Numbered from the stretch's first letter, positions 1 to 9,037 are shown. The stretch is 64,000 nucleotides of DNA from Nafulsella turpanensis ZLM-10 (GCF_000346615.1 NZ_ANNU01000008.1:152300-216299); one strand, 5' to 3'. Notes: a model not told the origin generated them from the sequence alone. Translations and numbers: made by a program.

Positions 1-602
1 ATGGCATCGGCCATTTCCATAATGCCTTTTTTAATACCCTGCAGCTCGTCACCAGCCCCGGCCAGCATGAGCAGAAGAAAAAAATCAACCATATTGCGCA
101 CGGAAGTTTCGCTTTGCCCTACCCCTACGGTTTCAATAAATATAACTTCAAAGCCGGCCGCTTCGCACAGGAGCATACTTTCGCGCGTTTTAGCGCCGAC
201 CCCTCCCAAAGCACTTCCGGCTGCAGAAGGGCGAATATAAGCCAGCGGGTCGTGAGAAAGCTGTTCCATACGGGTTTTATCGCCGAGTATGCTGCCCCCG
301 CTACGCTGACTGCTGGGGTCAATGGCCAGCACAGCCAGCTTCTTTCCAAGGCCGGTAATATAACTGCCAAAGCTTTCAATAAAGGTACTCTTTCCTACGC
401 CAGGTACGCCTGTTATGCCAATGCGGAGCGACTTGCCTGTATGAGGCAAAATACCATCAAGCACCTCAGTAGCCAGCGCATGGTCGGCAGGAAGGCTGCT
501 TTCCATAAGGGTGATGGCCCTGCTCAGCACCACCCGGTCGCCCTGCAACACCCCCTCAATATATTCTTCCGGACTTAGCCGTCGTTTGCGTTTTGTATTC
601 AT
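1..602 (-). CDS. meaB: MeaB/ArgK-type G3E GTPase, partial (3' end off window)
   Basis: MeaB is the chaperone GTPase that protects and reloads adenosylcobalamin-dependent methylmalonyl-CoA mutase. The reverse strand from the ATG at 602 reads about 200 codons without a stop and runs off the left edge. The family is usually a little over 300 residues, so roughly the last third is missing. Visible features are a short helical N-terminus, the P-loop GVPGVGKST (residues 65-73), the family stretch [18 protein letters not shown] near residue 95, and the TVGVGQSE switch region near residue 155. These are diagnostic for MeaB/ArgK. It diverges from the transporter lipoprotein at 715, with 112 bp between the starts. 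A B12-dependent pathway beside a BtuF/FecB-like protein makes cobalamin a plausible ligand for that transporter, but this is inference. Confidence 0.93.
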   Translation of the reverse strand, partial: MNTKRKRRLSPEEYIEGVLQGDRVVLSRAITLMESSLPADHALATEVLDGILPHTGKSLRIGITGVPGVGKSTFIESFGSYITGLGKKLAVLAIDPSSQRSGGSILGDKTRMEQLSHDPLAYIRPSAAGSALGGVGAKTRESMLLCEAAGFEVIFIETVGVGQSETSVRNMVDFFLLLMLAGAGDELQGIKKGIMEMADA

Positions 603-714
603 CTTCCTAAAACTAAAAAGCCCGGGCCAATTTGCCAAGCTTAATGGCTTATATGCTTTTTTCTGGACAGCCTGCGCAAAAAATTGTACCTTCACCCGCA
701 AATAATGTATTCCC

Positions 715-1875
715 ATGCTATCCCTCAACAAATCTCTAGGGCTTGCCTTCTTCCTGCTCTTTCTATGGAGCTGCGATACTCCCGAACAAAGAGCTGAACA
801 GCCTATCTCTTTAGCGGCTGATACCACTTTTCACCAGACTAACATCCGCTATGCCAAACAGTTTAAGGTAGCGTATGCCGATGGGTATAAAATAGTGGAG
901 GTGCTGCAGCCTTTTCCGGGAGCCGAAAAAAGCCAGCGATACCTGCTGCTTCCTCATGGAATGGAAAAACCGGAGGGAATAGAGGCCGATGCCGTGGTAC
1001 GGATTCCGGTCGATGATATGGTCATGTTCTCCACCACGCATATTCCTTCGCTTGACCTGCTGGGGGCCAGCGAAGTACTCACCGGATTCCCTACCACCGA
1101 TCATATTTCTTCTGAAAAAATGAGGGAACGTATCGAGGCAGGAGAAGTACAGGATTTGGGTGCCAGTAATGGCCTTAATATTGAGAAGCTGATGGCCCTT
1201 TCGCCTGATGTGGTAATGGCCTATGGCATGGGACCACAGGACAAAAGCCTTCGCAGCCTCCAACGTACGGATATTCCGGTCGTGCTCAATGCCGATTTTC
1301 TGGAACAAAGTCCGCTTGGCAGGGCAGAATGGCTCAAGTTTACAGCCCTTTTTCTGAATAAGGAAGAGGAAGCCGATTCGGTTTTTAATAGAATCGTACA
1401 GCGCTACGACTCGCTTAGGGCCCTTGCCGCCACGGCCGAAGTACAGCCGGAAATATTTACCGGACTGGTATACAACGGCACCTGGTTTATGCCCGGTGGG
1501 GATAGCTGGGCGGCCCGCTTTTTTGAAGATGCGGGAGGTGACTTTCTGTGGAGCGATACGGAAGAAAGCGGGAGCTTACAGCTCAGCTTCGAATCGGTCT
1601 TTAACAAGGCTCATGATGCGGACTTTTGGATAGGCACCGCCAATTACGAAAGCCTGGAAGGGCTGAAAAAGGCGGATAGCCGTTATAGTCACTTCGATGC
1701 CTGGCAGGAAGGAAATGTATATACCTATACCGCCCGCACCGGCGCTAAAGGAGGCAACGAATACATGGAACTTGGTTACAGCCGCCCGGACATTGTACTC
1801 GCCGACCTTATTAAAATTCTTCATCCGGACCTGCTGCCGGACTATGAGCTGTATTTTTATGAAAAGCTGGAGTAA
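715..1875 (+). CDS. FecB/BtuF-type substrate-binding lipoprotein of an ABC transporter
   Basis: This is a periplasmic binding protein of the class that captures ferric siderophores, heme or cobalamin and delivers them to a FecCD/BtuC permease. The 386-residue product starts with a lipoprotein signal (hydrophobic residues 5-18, lipobox LWSC with Cys20). The bilobal fold is indicated by the segment [24 protein letters not shown] (around residues 100-118), followed by [13 protein letters not shown], the usual 'number of what the ligand is not near' strand. It is first in a compact plus-strand run with the SMR exporter (27 bp gap) and the P-loop kinase. The only FecCD permease and ATPase in the window lie 3.6 kb downstream (5478-7551), separated by terminators and an opposing gene. 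A pairing with them is inferred. The ligand cannot be read from sequence. Confidence 0.88.
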   Translation: MLSLNKSLGLAFFLLFLWSCDTPEQRAEQPISLAADTTFHQTNIRYAKQFKVAYADGYKIVEVLQPFPGAEKSQRYLLLPHGMEKPEGIEADAVVRIPVDDMVMFSTTHIPSLDLLGASEVLTGFPTTDHISSEKMRERIEAGEVQDLGASNGLNIEKLMALSPDVVMAYGMGPQDKSLRSLQRTDIPVVLNADFLEQSPLGRAEWLKFTALFLNKEEEADSVFNRIVQRYDSLRALAATAEVQPEIFTGLVYNGTWFMPGGDSWAARFFEDAGGDFLWSDTEESGSLQLSFESVFNKAHDADFWIGTANYESLEGLKKADSRYSHFDAWQEGNVYTYTARTGAKGGNEYMELGYSRPDIVLADLIKILHPDLLPDYELYFYEKLE

Positions 1876-1902
1876 AGCCGTAGAACTGTAAACCCACTGC
1901 AC

Positions 1903-2229
1903 ATGGACTGGATCATCTTAATTATTGCAGGCCTTTTCGAAGTGGGCTTTGCCAGCTGTTTAGGAAAAGCAAAAGAAACCAGCGGAACCACTTCCTCCCT
2001 CTGGTTTGCAGGCTTTATTCTATGTCTGTCTGTAAGCATGCTGCTGCTTTACCGCGCCACGCAAACCTTACCTATCGGAACTGCTTATGCCGTATGGACG
2101 GGTATTGGTGCGGTAGGAACTGCCATTGTCGGCATAGCCTTTTTTAAAGAACCAGCCGATTTCTGGAGACTCTTCTTTATTACCACCCTCATCTGTTCCA
2201 TTATTGGGTTAAAGTTCGTTTCAAATTAA
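1903..2229 (+). CDS. sugE: SMR-family exporter, SugE/Gdx subtype
   Basis: The 108-residue protein has the size and four-helix pattern of small multidrug resistance transporters, which work as dual-topology dimers in the inner membrane. The essential glutamate of helix 1 is present (AGLFEVGFA, Glu13). The motif LPIGTAYAVWTGIGAVG in helix 3 is close to E. coli SugE (Gdx), whose family exports guanidinium, rather than to EmrE-type drug pumps. No guanidine riboswitch precedes it; the gene sits only 27 bp behind the binding-protein gene and is probably cotranscribed. The substrate assignment rests on family resemblance. Confidence 0.9.
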   Translation: MDWIILIIAGLFEVGFASCLGKAKETSGTTSSLWFAGFILCLSVSMLLLYRATQTLPIGTAYAVWTGIGAVGTAIVGIAFFKEPADFWRLFFITTLICSIIGLKFVSN

Positions 2230-2244
2230 GAATCAAGCAGGACT

Positions 2245-2688
2245 ATGGAAGCCATTATTTTCTGCGGTATACAAGCCTCAGGCAAAACTACTTTTTACAG
2301 CCATCATTTCCTGCAGACTCACCTGCGCATTAGTATGGACCTGCTGCGGACCCGGCACCGGGAGAAAAAGTTTCTGGACCTATGCCTGCAGGCGGGCCAG
2401 CGATTTGTTATTGATAATACCAACCCTACTGCTGAAGAACGGAGGAGGTACATAGAACCGGCGCTTGCCGCCAGGTTCCGGCTAACTGGATTTTATTTTG
2501 AAACCAGTATGGGAGAGGCCATACGGCGCAATGCCGGCAGAACAGGCAAGGCACGTATTCCCGCAAAAGGGATTGGCGGCACGCGCAAGCGCCTGGAAGT
2601 GCCCCTCCTGAGCGAGGGCTTCGAACGGCTCTACAAAGTGCAGCTACAGCCGAACAACTTCTTTTCTGTAGAGGAACTATATCAGTAA
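2245..2688 (+). CDS. small P-loop (AAA_33/polynucleotide-kinase-like) kinase
   Basis: The 147-residue protein opens directly with a Walker A loop, GIQASGKTT (residues 8-16). It continues with SMDLLRTR, then FVIDNTNPTAEERRRYI, which is the characteristic Walker B/'DNTN' region of polynucleotide-kinase and related stand-alone AAA_33 kinases. Next comes a basic lid rich in Arg (AIRRNAGRTGKARIP). The substrate is unknown; members act on RNA/DNA 5' ends or small molecules. It follows the SMR gene by 15 bp on the same strand. A weak hairpin with a T-run lies just downstream. No partner phosphatase or ligase domain is present. Confidence 0.8.
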   Translation: MEAIIFCGIQASGKTTFYSHHFLQTHLRISMDLLRTRHREKKFLDLCLQAGQRFVIDNTNPTAEERRRYIEPALAARFRLTGFYFETSMGEAIRRNAGRTGKARIPAKGIGGTRKRLEVPLLSEGFERLYKVQLQPNNFFSVEELYQ

Positions 2689-2700
2689 GGCACAAAAAGA

Positions 2701-2733
2701 GGCTCCCCTAACGGAAGCCCTTCCTGTTTTTCA
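2701..2733 (+). terminator. weak terminator hairpin after the P-loop kinase
   Basis: GGCTCCCC and GGAAGCC arms (one mismatch) form a short hairpin right after the kinase stop and are followed by CTTCCTGTTTTT. It lies between convergent genes and could end the 715-2688 transcript. Confidence 0.4.
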
Positions 2734-2750
2734 GATACCAGCATTTTCAT

Positions 2751-3767
2751 TTAAGCCGCTTTTTCTTCTCCCTTTTCCTTCTTCTGCAAAAGGGGCACAA
2801 TCTGCTGCTCAAGCCTTCCTTCCACAAAGCTTTCCTGTAAATAAGCAGGCAGGCTCTGCACAAACTCCCGGTAAGCCTCCAGCCCGAGTGCTTTGGCCAC
2901 ATATGCCTCATGCACAAAGTTCAGGTAACTGACCAGGTACTGCAGCGATTGCTGAAACAGCTTAAAATCAATATCAGCTTCTACAAAGCGGGTAATCTCG
3001 CGATGGTTGGCCGAAATGCGCAGACGCAGCAGGAAGCTGAAGATATTGGTATATCCTAGCCGCCAGCTCAGCTGCCGCCAGTGTTCATCTGTAAACCGTT
3101 CCAGCACTTTTCCTGTGCGTGGGCTTCGCAGCGCTTTGGCAGGATTACTTTGCACCTGCTGTCGAACACCCTGGGCCTTTGCTTTTCGGGTTGTACGAAG
3201 AAACTGCCCCACCTGGGCTTCAGCCTCTGTACGCATATCAGCCAACTGCAGGCTGGGTCTGTAGTGTCCGTAAGAGAGGCCATGGAGGTAAGGGCGCAGT
3301 GGGTGGCCACCGGCATAAAATGAAACTGCCTTCGGATAAGCGCCACCGGCAATCAGGTGCCCGGCCTCCCATTGCAGCTGCTCAGGCTGTGCCCGCCGTA
3401 CACCATGCAGTCGCAGAAAGGCCTGCAGGCTCTCGAAAACACTGTAATAAGCCTGCGGAAAAGTCCAGTGCAGGGCATTACGCAAATAATCATCGTGCCC
3501 CAACTGGGCCGTGGCCCGTAAGGCATACTCGGTATTCCAGGCATTCAGCAGGTGCTGCCGAATGGCAGATTTATCATTTTCCGTCAGAACAGCTTCAAAG
3601 TGCCTGAAGTAAGGAAGTTTATTTAGCTGAAAGGCATCCGCTGCCTCGCGGATCAGGTAATGCAGACTAAAGAAGTAGTTCAGGAATATTTGTGCGGGGA
3701 TGGACCGCTTCCAGTCCATGCTTTCCTCCTGCTGTTCAACAGCCCGGTTTTGTTCTTTTGTTTCCAT
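2751..3767 (-). CDS. uncharacterised 338-residue helical protein
   Basis: I do not recognise this family. The protein is soluble, mostly helical and rich in Gln, Ala and Tyr, with no signal peptide and no clear catalytic motif. The segment YYSVFESLQAFLRLHG (around residues 106-121) resembles the second helix of HEPN-type helical domains, but the HEPN R-x4-6-H motif is not evident. The resemblance is weak. Start ATG 3767 is used; Met17 (MDWKRS) is an alternative. It is transcribed against its neighbours on both sides and so is likely monocistronic. A TATTTTTG element on the minus strand (3916-3923) lies 149 bp upstream. The function is unknown. Confidence 0.8.
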   Translation of the reverse strand: METKEQNRAVEQQEESMDWKRSIPAQIFLNYFFSLHYLIREAADAFQLNKLPYFRHFEAVLTENDKSAIRQHLLNAWNTEYALRATAQLGHDDYLRNALHWTFPQAYYSVFESLQAFLRLHGVRRAQPEQLQWEAGHLIAGGAYPKAVSFYAGGHPLRPYLHGLSYGHYRPSLQLADMRTEAEAQVGQFLRTTRKAKAQGVRQQVQSNPAKALRSPRTGKVLERFTDEHWRQLSWRLGYTNIFSFLLRLRISANHREITRFVEADIDFKLFQQSLQYLVSYLNFVHEAYVAKALGLEAYREFVQSLPAYLQESFVEGRLEQQIVPLLQKKEKGEEKAA

Positions 3768-3915
3768 ATAAACAGAACAGAATCAGAGGCTTACACGTTC
3801 CTGAAAAATTGAATTATTATCATAAACACTCCTTTAAAAACAGCCACCTGTTCATCCGGAAAATATTGGCCACATTTCATTTAAACAGCTTTTTCTTCTG
3901 ACATCCCCCTTCCTA

Positions 3916-3923
3916 CAAAAATA
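3916..3923 (-). promoter_or_regulatory. possible Bacteroidota -7 element (TATTTTTG)
   Basis: An exact TAnnTTTG match on the minus strand upstream of the 2751-3767 gene. Six fixed bases occur by chance about once per 4 kb, and no good -33 box sits at the usual spacing. Support comes only from its position in a 294-bp intergenic region. Confidence 0.3.
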
Positions 3924-4061
3924 TTACTTTTACAACAACCAGCCTTCACCGGCAGAAGTTACAAATTCCCAAAGGAGGGCTCTCATTTTCAGTAAATGAA
4001 GCTAAACAATGCAAGCGGAAGGGTGTTGAATTTGTAGTTTCAAATATTAAACAGCAAAGCT

Positions 4062-4646
4062 ATGAAAAGAGTAAGTGGAATGTTTTTAAGCTTATTAGGC
4101 ATCCTGATGTACGCCTGCAGCCCTGTAGTATACACCGATACGGCTCCTGAAGCTGACTTTGGCGCCTATGAAACCTATGCCTTCCTGCCAAGTGGCGAAG
4201 ATGAGGGTGATGGCACTATCTATACTGAAAAAATCATTAATGAGGTACAGCAGGAAATGGAAGCCCGTGGATATGAGCTGGACCCGGAAAATCCCGACCT
4301 GCTGGTAAATGTAAACACCATGTATGAAGAGGAAGAGGAGCTTCAAAGGGTGCCGGTAGCCACCACCTATCCCTACTACACCGACGGCTTCTATACCCCT
4401 GCCACACTTGAGCCTTACTATTACACCGGCTTCGCCACCATTCCGGAAATTACCGGCTATGGCATTCGGGAGATAGAATACACTGAAGGTACTTTCGTAG
4501 TCGATATTATTGAAGCGGCCGATCGGGAAATCGTATGGAGAGGCTGGTCCGAAACTCCCATCGACCCTGAATATATTGATAATTCCATCCGCGATTATAT
4601 CGACAATATTTTCGAGGAATACCCGGTGGAACCCGTCAGGGAGTAG
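4062..4646 (+). CDS. DUF4136 lipoprotein
   Basis: The 194-residue product has a lipoprotein signal (lipobox MYAC, Cys19) and the DUF4136 pattern. This includes ADFGAYETYAFLPS after the signal, a paired-helix segment EKIINEVQQEMEARGYELDPENPDLLVNVNT, a Tyr/Pro-rich loop (YPYYTDGFYTPATLEPYYY), and the ending EGTFVVDIIEAADREIVWRGW. Members are envelope lipoproteins of unknown function, common and often multicopy in Bacteroidota. It stands alone between a 294-bp gap and the YkgJ-like gene. Confidence 0.9.
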   Translation: MKRVSGMFLSLLGILMYACSPVVYTDTAPEADFGAYETYAFLPSGEDEGDGTIYTEKIINEVQQEMEARGYELDPENPDLLVNVNTMYEEEEELQRVPVATTYPYYTDGFYTPATLEPYYYTGFATIPEITGYGIREIEYTEGTFVVDIIEAADREIVWRGWSETPIDPEYIDNSIRDYIDNIFEEYPVEPVRE

Positions 4647-4727
4647 AGGAATCACCTGACGCCCGGGAAGTTTTACAGACAAATAATTTTTCTGTCGGAG
4701 GGCTGAAAAACCTTTGTTTTTCCGGAT

Positions 4728-4735
4728 TACATTTG
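4728..4735 (+). promoter_or_regulatory. Bacteroidota -7 element TACATTTG before the YkgJ-like gene
   Basis: Exact TAnnTTTG match 19 bp upstream of the ATG at 4754. It overlaps the in-frame TTG at 4733, which argues that translation begins at 4754 and not at the TTG. A TTTG lies further upstream at 4713-4716 but at shorter spacing than usual. Confidence 0.45.
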
Positions 4736-4753
4736 CGCGATTTTCACGAAAAT

Positions 4754-5362
4754 ATGTCAATAGCGCGCAAAGTGCGGGCAGTGGAGAAAGTATACCATCA
4801 GCTCGAACAGGAAATAACAAAATTTAAGGAGCAGGCCCCTTTAAAATGTTTAGCCGGCTGTGGCACCTGCTGCCAGAAAGCCGATATTGAAGCCACCGTT
4901 CTGGAGTTTCTTCCACTGGCTTACCACTACCTGCTGGAAGGCAGAGCAACGGAAGTGCTGGAAAAGCTACAACAGGAGTCCGGCCCAACCTGCTCACTCC
5001 TGAAGCTGGCCATCTCTGGCGGCAGCAGCGGGCTATGTTCAGAATATGCCTATCGGGGCCTCATTTGCCGGCTGTTTGGCTATGCAGCCTCCCGCGACAA
5101 GTGGGGGCAGCTACAGCTGGTTACCTGCAATAAAATTAAGGAAGGGCAGGCGGCTCTTTACGCCGAGGTGCAGGAAAGAATGAAAGCAGGCCTGGAAGTG
5201 CCGGTTATGGGCAGGTACTACAGCCGCCTCAGCGCCATAGATCCGGAGCTGAGCCGCAAGTTTTTCCCTATTAATGAAGCCATGGAAAGGGCGCTGGAAA
5301 TTGTTTTACACTATTTCGCTTACCGCCCCAAACCCAGGAGGAAGCTCAGGATGGCAGGCTGA
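4754..5362 (+). CDS. YkgJ-family cysteine-cluster protein
   Basis: A soluble 202-residue protein of the YkgJ/CxxCxxCC class, thought to bind iron or zinc; the molecular role is generally unknown. The key cluster is CLAGCGTCCQKADIEAT near residues 33-49. Further cysteines follow at TCSLL, LCSEYAYRGLICRLFGY and VTCNKIKE, matching the family order. The ATG at 4754 is preferred over an upstream TTG at 4733 because a promoter-like TACATTTG covers that TTG. A strong terminator follows, so the gene is separate from the FecCD operon that comes next. Confidence 0.87.
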   Translation: MSIARKVRAVEKVYHQLEQEITKFKEQAPLKCLAGCGTCCQKADIEATVLEFLPLAYHYLLEGRATEVLEKLQQESGPTCSLLKLAISGGSSGLCSEYAYRGLICRLFGYAASRDKWGQLQLVTCNKIKEGQAALYAEVQERMKAGLEVPVMGRYYSRLSAIDPELSRKFFPINEAMERALEIVLHYFAYRPKPRRKLRMAG

Positions 5363-5378
5363 TTTACAGAAAGTACAG

Positions 5379-5417
5379 AAGAGAGTTCACAAAGGGAACT
5401 CTCTTTTTATTTTTCAG
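5379..5417 (+). terminator. intrinsic terminator after the YkgJ-like gene
   Basis: GAGAGTTC (5381-5388) pairs with GAACTCTC (5396-5403) around a 7-nt loop and is followed by TTTTTATTTTT. It is a classic Rho-independent terminator. Confidence 0.85.
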
Positions 5418-5477
5418 CACCTTGTAAAAGGGGAACAAAGTGTGCTTTTGCTAATTTTTCAATAAGTTTACAGCCCT

Positions 5478-6530
5478 ATGCAGGCATCCGCTCCCGACAT
5501 CTGGCAACGCAAAAACTGGTTAGGTAAGCTTCTCGGCCTTGGAATAGCTGTAGCAGGTCTTTTCCTGCTCAACCTAAGCCTGGGCTCGGTAGCCATACCA
5601 CCCGGTCAGGTGGCTAAAATTCTGCTGGGCCTGGAGGCAGGACAGGAAGCATGGCACCATATTATCTGGGAATTCAGATTACCAAAGGCCCTTACGGCCC
5701 TGCTCGCCGGCAGTGCCCTGGCCTGCTCCGGCCTGCAAATGCAAACCCTTTTCCGTAACCCACTGGCCGGTCCTTTTGTACTTGGTATCAGCTCCGGCGC
5801 CAGCCTTGGCGTAGCACTGGTGGTAATGGCCGGCTCCCTCCTGGGCGGCTGGCTGTTAGCCGATGTGCAGGGCCTGATTATCCTGGCCGCCACCATCGGT
5901 TCTGCCAGCGTGCTCCTCCTGGTGGTGCTGGTATCGATGAAGGTGCGCGATGGTATGACTCTCCTCATCATCGGCCTTATGTTTGGCAGCCTGGCCAGTG
6001 CGGTGGTAAGTATTCTGCAGTTTTTCAGCGAAGCAGAGCAGATACAGGCCTACCTCATCTGGACCTTCGGCAGCCTGGGCGGCACCACCCGGGAAGAATT
6101 GCGGCTGCTGTTACCCATAGTACTGGCCGGCCTCCTCCTCGCTCAGTTCCTTGCAAAGCCCCTCAACGCCCTGTTACTGGGCGAGCGCTATGCCGAAAGT
6201 ATGGGCGTATCCCTGAAAAAATCCCGCTTCCTCATTATCCTGAGCACCAGTTTGCTGGCCGGCAGTGTCACCGCTTACTGTGGACCTATTGCCTTTGTAG
6301 GATTGGCCGTGCCGCACTTGTCCCGTCTGCTGTTTCCTACCGCCGACCATCGCAAGCTCCTCCCCGCGGTAATGTTCGGAGGCGCTATCCTGCTCCTGGC
6401 CTGCGACATACTGGCCCAGCTGCCCGGCAGCGAAAAAGTTTTGCCCATCAATGCCGTAACTTCCCTGCTGGGTGCGCCGGTGGTTATCTGGCTGATTGTG
6501 CGGCGCCGAAATATCAGCAAAAGTTTTTAG
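5478..6530 (+). CDS. FecCD/BtuC-family ABC transporter permease
   Basis: The 350-residue inner-membrane permease has about ten hydrophobic helices and the conserved FecCD segments: RLPKALTALLAGSALACSG near residue 68, QTLFRNPLAGPFVLGISSGASLG, and the ATPase-contact region GPIAFVGLAVPHLSRLLFP near residue 270. It would form the channel for a siderophore, heme or corrinoid. The stop is followed by the ATPase ATG one base later, so the two are translationally linked. The cognate binding lipoprotein is probably the gene at 715. The ligand is not determinable. Confidence 0.93.
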   Translation: MQASAPDIWQRKNWLGKLLGLGIAVAGLFLLNLSLGSVAIPPGQVAKILLGLEAGQEAWHHIIWEFRLPKALTALLAGSALACSGLQMQTLFRNPLAGPFVLGISSGASLGVALVVMAGSLLGGWLLADVQGLIILAATIGSASVLLLVVLVSMKVRDGMTLLIIGLMFGSLASAVVSILQFFSEAEQIQAYLIWTFGSLGGTTREELRLLLPIVLAGLLLAQFLAKPLNALLLGERYAESMGVSLKKSRFLIILSTSLLAGSVTAYCGPIAFVGLAVPHLSRLLFPTADHRKLLPAVMFGGAILLLACDILAQLPGSEKVLPINAVTSLLGAPVVIWLIVRRRNISKSF

Positions 6531-6531
6531 C

Positions 6532-7551
6532 ATGAAGAAAGTGAGCCCTACCCTCCAGGCACAGCAGCTCAGCATCGGCTACCGGAATAAGAAAGCCGAT
6601 AAAATAGTGCGTGCGGGTTTGGACCTGGAGGTATATCAGGGCGAGCTCCTTTGTCTGATGGGGCCGAACGGAGCCGGCAAATCCACCCTGCTCCGCACCC
6701 TCGCCGGCGTACAGGAACCACTGGCAGGACAGGTTATAATGGAAGGGCAGCCCATTCACCAGCTGGCGCAGCAGGAAAGGGCACGCCGCATCAGCCTGGT
6801 GCTTACCGAGCAGCTTAGTGCCGGCAATATGAATGTGCTGGAGCTGGTGGCGCTAGGTCGTTACCCCCACACCGGATGGGGTGGCAGTTTAAGCCCTGCC
6901 GATAAAGAAATGGTGCTGCAGGCGCTCAATGACCTTGACATTGGAGAGCTGGCAGGGCGGAAGCTCTACGAGCTCAGCGACGGACAGCGGCAGAAGGCGA
7001 TGATTGCCCGCGCTCTTGCCCAGGATGGACAGCTGATGATACTCGACGAACCCACTGCCCACCTCGACCTCATTAACCGCCTTCAGATAATGCGGCAGCT
7101 TCGTCTGCTGGCTCTCCGTCGCCAGAAAGCCATACTGGTCGCTACCCACGAACTGGAGCTGGCCCTGCAGTCGGCCGACCGCCTCTGGCTCCTTCCCCAG
7201 GAGCAGGAAGGATTCCTGGCGGGTATGCCCGAAGACCTGGTGCTGAACGGCTCCCTGGCCAAAGCCTTTAACAGGAGTGGCTTCCATTTCGACCTGAGCA
7301 GCGGCCGCTTTGTAGAAGAAGTGGAGCATTGCGTGCCGGTATATCTGGAAGGGGAAGGCCCCGCCCGCCACTGGACCGAAAAAGCCCTGCAACGCTATGG
7401 CTACGCCCTTAGCCATGATAAAAGTACCCCTCTTTCCATCCGAATTACGGCTGAACACGAAAGCTATCACTGGCAGCTTTTTGCACCCGAAGGAGAAAAA
7501 GTGGCCGATTCGCTGGAAGCGCTGGTAAAATCGCTAATGACAGAACGATGA
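6532..7551 (+). CDS. FecE/BtuD-family ABC transporter ATPase with C-terminal extension
   Basis: This ATPase powers the FecCD permease. It has Walker A GPNGAGKST (near residue 41), Q-loop region LTEQLS, signature LSDGQRQK (LSGGQ-like, with Asp in place of the first Gly), Walker B LMILDEPTAHLD and switch His in ATHELEL. ATG 6532 is chosen; an earlier in-frame start at 6496 would lie inside the permease gene. The ATPase core ends near residue 240. A further stretch of about 95 residues (HFDLSSGRFVEEVE onward) is an extra C-terminal domain absent from textbook FecE/BtuD proteins (about 255 residues). Its role is unknown. Confidence 0.92.
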   Translation: MKKVSPTLQAQQLSIGYRNKKADKIVRAGLDLEVYQGELLCLMGPNGAGKSTLLRTLAGVQEPLAGQVIMEGQPIHQLAQQERARRISLVLTEQLSAGNMNVLELVALGRYPHTGWGGSLSPADKEMVLQALNDLDIGELAGRKLYELSDGQRQKAMIARALAQDGQLMILDEPTAHLDLINRLQIMRQLRLLALRRQKAILVATHELELALQSADRLWLLPQEQEGFLAGMPEDLVLNGSLAKAFNRSGFHFDLSSGRFVEEVEHCVPVYLEGEGPARHWTEKALQRYGYALSHDKSTPLSIRITAEHESYHWQLFAPEGEKVADSLEALVKSLMTER

Positions 7552-7653
7552 GTCTGCCTCCTGCATCCTCTTACTACCCCTCAAAATATCGCCCCTCCTC
7601 AAACTTTATCGGTATACAAGAATTCCCTATCTTAAAGCCTTAATTTAGCAGGA

Positions 7654-8982
7654 ATGAAACAGGTGGTCATTATCGGTAACGGCATTGCAGGCATTACGGC
7701 AGCGCGGCACATTCGCAAGCGGAGCAATTATGCCATCACGGTCATTTCCGGAGAATCTGACCATTTCTACTCCCGCACCGCCCTCATGTACCTCTACATG
7801 GGCCATATGGCCTACTATAATATAAAACCTTACGAAGACTGGTTCTGGCCGAAAAACCGGATAGGACTGGTCCGCGACTGGGTTACACAGGTAGACACTA
7901 AACACAAAAAGCTTCGGCTGCAGGAAAAAGGCGAGATTAGTTACGATATCCTGCTGATTGCTTCCGGTTCTCACCCCCGAAAAGGTGGCTGGCCGGGCGA
8001 AGAGGCCCCCAATGTGCAGGGGCTCTACAGCCTGCAGGATTTGGAGCGAATGGAGCAGCAGACGAAGGGTATTGAGCGTGGCGTGGTGATAGGCGGTGGC
8101 CTGATAGGTGTGGAAATGGCCGAAATGCTGCATAGTCGCAATATAGCCGTTAGTCTTGTCGTGCGGGAAAAGGAATACTGGTCAAATGTTTTACCTCCGG
8201 AAGAAGCTGCTATCATCAGCCTACACCTCCGCCGGCAGGGAATAGACCTGCAACTGGAAAGTGAGCTGGAAGAAATTATTCAGGATGAAAAGGGGAATGC
8301 GAAAGCGGTTCGTTTAAAGGGAGGAAAGCAAGTCGACTGTCAGTTTGTGGGTATCACCATAGGCGTAGTGCCGAATATTAGCTTTCTTGAAGGCAGCGGC
8401 ATCGAAACCAACAGGGGTATACTGGTCGACTCCTGCTTCCGCACCAACCAGCCCGATGTATATGCCATAGGCGATTGTGCAGAATACCACCAGCCGCCAG
8501 CAGGCCGAAAGTCTCTTGAGCAAATCTGGTATACCGGCCGCATCCATGGCGAAACCGTGGCCTCGACTATTTGCGGCACGCCACTGACCTATAAGCCTGG
8601 CCCCTGGTTTAACTCCGCCAAGTTCTTCGACATCGAATACCAGGTGTATGGCGAAGTACCAAACCTACCGAAAGAAGATACAGAAACTCTTTTTTGGCAG
8701 CATCTGGAGCATGAGCAAACGATTCGCATTGCGTGGAATAAAAGCAGCGGAGCGGTAAAGGGATTTTCCCTGCTCGGCATCCGCTATCGCCACGAAGTCT
8801 GCGCCCGATGGATAAAAACCAGCGCCACTATCGACAGCATCTTACCCGCCTTGGGAGAAGCGAACTTCGACCCGGAATTCCACCGTCGCCACGAACAGGA
8901 AATAAGAGACCTGTACGAAAAACAAACCGGCCGGACTTTAGCAACGCCCGTACGCAAGAAATTCTGGAAGATATTCGGCTAA
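7654..8982 (+). CDS. FAD-dependent NAD(P)H oxidoreductase (pyridine nucleotide-disulfide oxidoreductase family)
   Basis: A 442-residue two-dinucleotide-fold flavoprotein. The FAD fold opens with VVIIGNGIAGITAARHIR (residues 4-21), the NAD(P) fold with VVIGGGLIGVEMAEML (around residue 144), and the second FAD motif is VYAIGDCAEY (around residue 269). This arrangement is that of NirB-N-terminal/rubredoxin-reductase-like enzymes. There is no catalytic CxxC. The C-terminal 100 residues are specific. The gene precedes a membrane polyferredoxin by 55 bp on the same strand. A plausible job is electron transfer between NAD(P)H and that iron-sulfur protein, but this is inferred from neighbourhood. The acceptor is unknown. 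Confidence 0.87.
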   Translation: MKQVVIIGNGIAGITAARHIRKRSNYAITVISGESDHFYSRTALMYLYMGHMAYYNIKPYEDWFWPKNRIGLVRDWVTQVDTKHKKLRLQEKGEISYDILLIASGSHPRKGGWPGEEAPNVQGLYSLQDLERMEQQTKGIERGVVIGGGLIGVEMAEMLHSRNIAVSLVVREKEYWSNVLPPEEAAIISLHLRRQGIDLQLESELEEIIQDEKGNAKAVRLKGGKQVDCQFVGITIGVVPNISFLEGSGIETNRGILVDSCFRTNQPDVYAIGDCAEYHQPPAGRKSLEQIWYTGRIHGETVASTICGTPLTYKPGPWFNSAKFFDIEYQVYGEVPNLPKEDTETLFWQHLEHEQTIRIAWNKSSGAVKGFSLLGIRYRHEVCARWIKTSATIDSILPALGEANFDPEFHRRHEQEIRDLYEKQTGRTLATPVRKKFWKIFG

Positions 8983-9037
8983 ACCGGCATTACCGGCAAC
9001 TACTAATTTTTAGGAGCCAGATTAAAACTTTAATATT

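Noticed and set aside
602..714. Cobalamin riboswitch before the FecB/BtuF-like gene
   Set aside because: The gap is only 112 bp and lacks the long B12-box structure, so no riboswitch is claimed.
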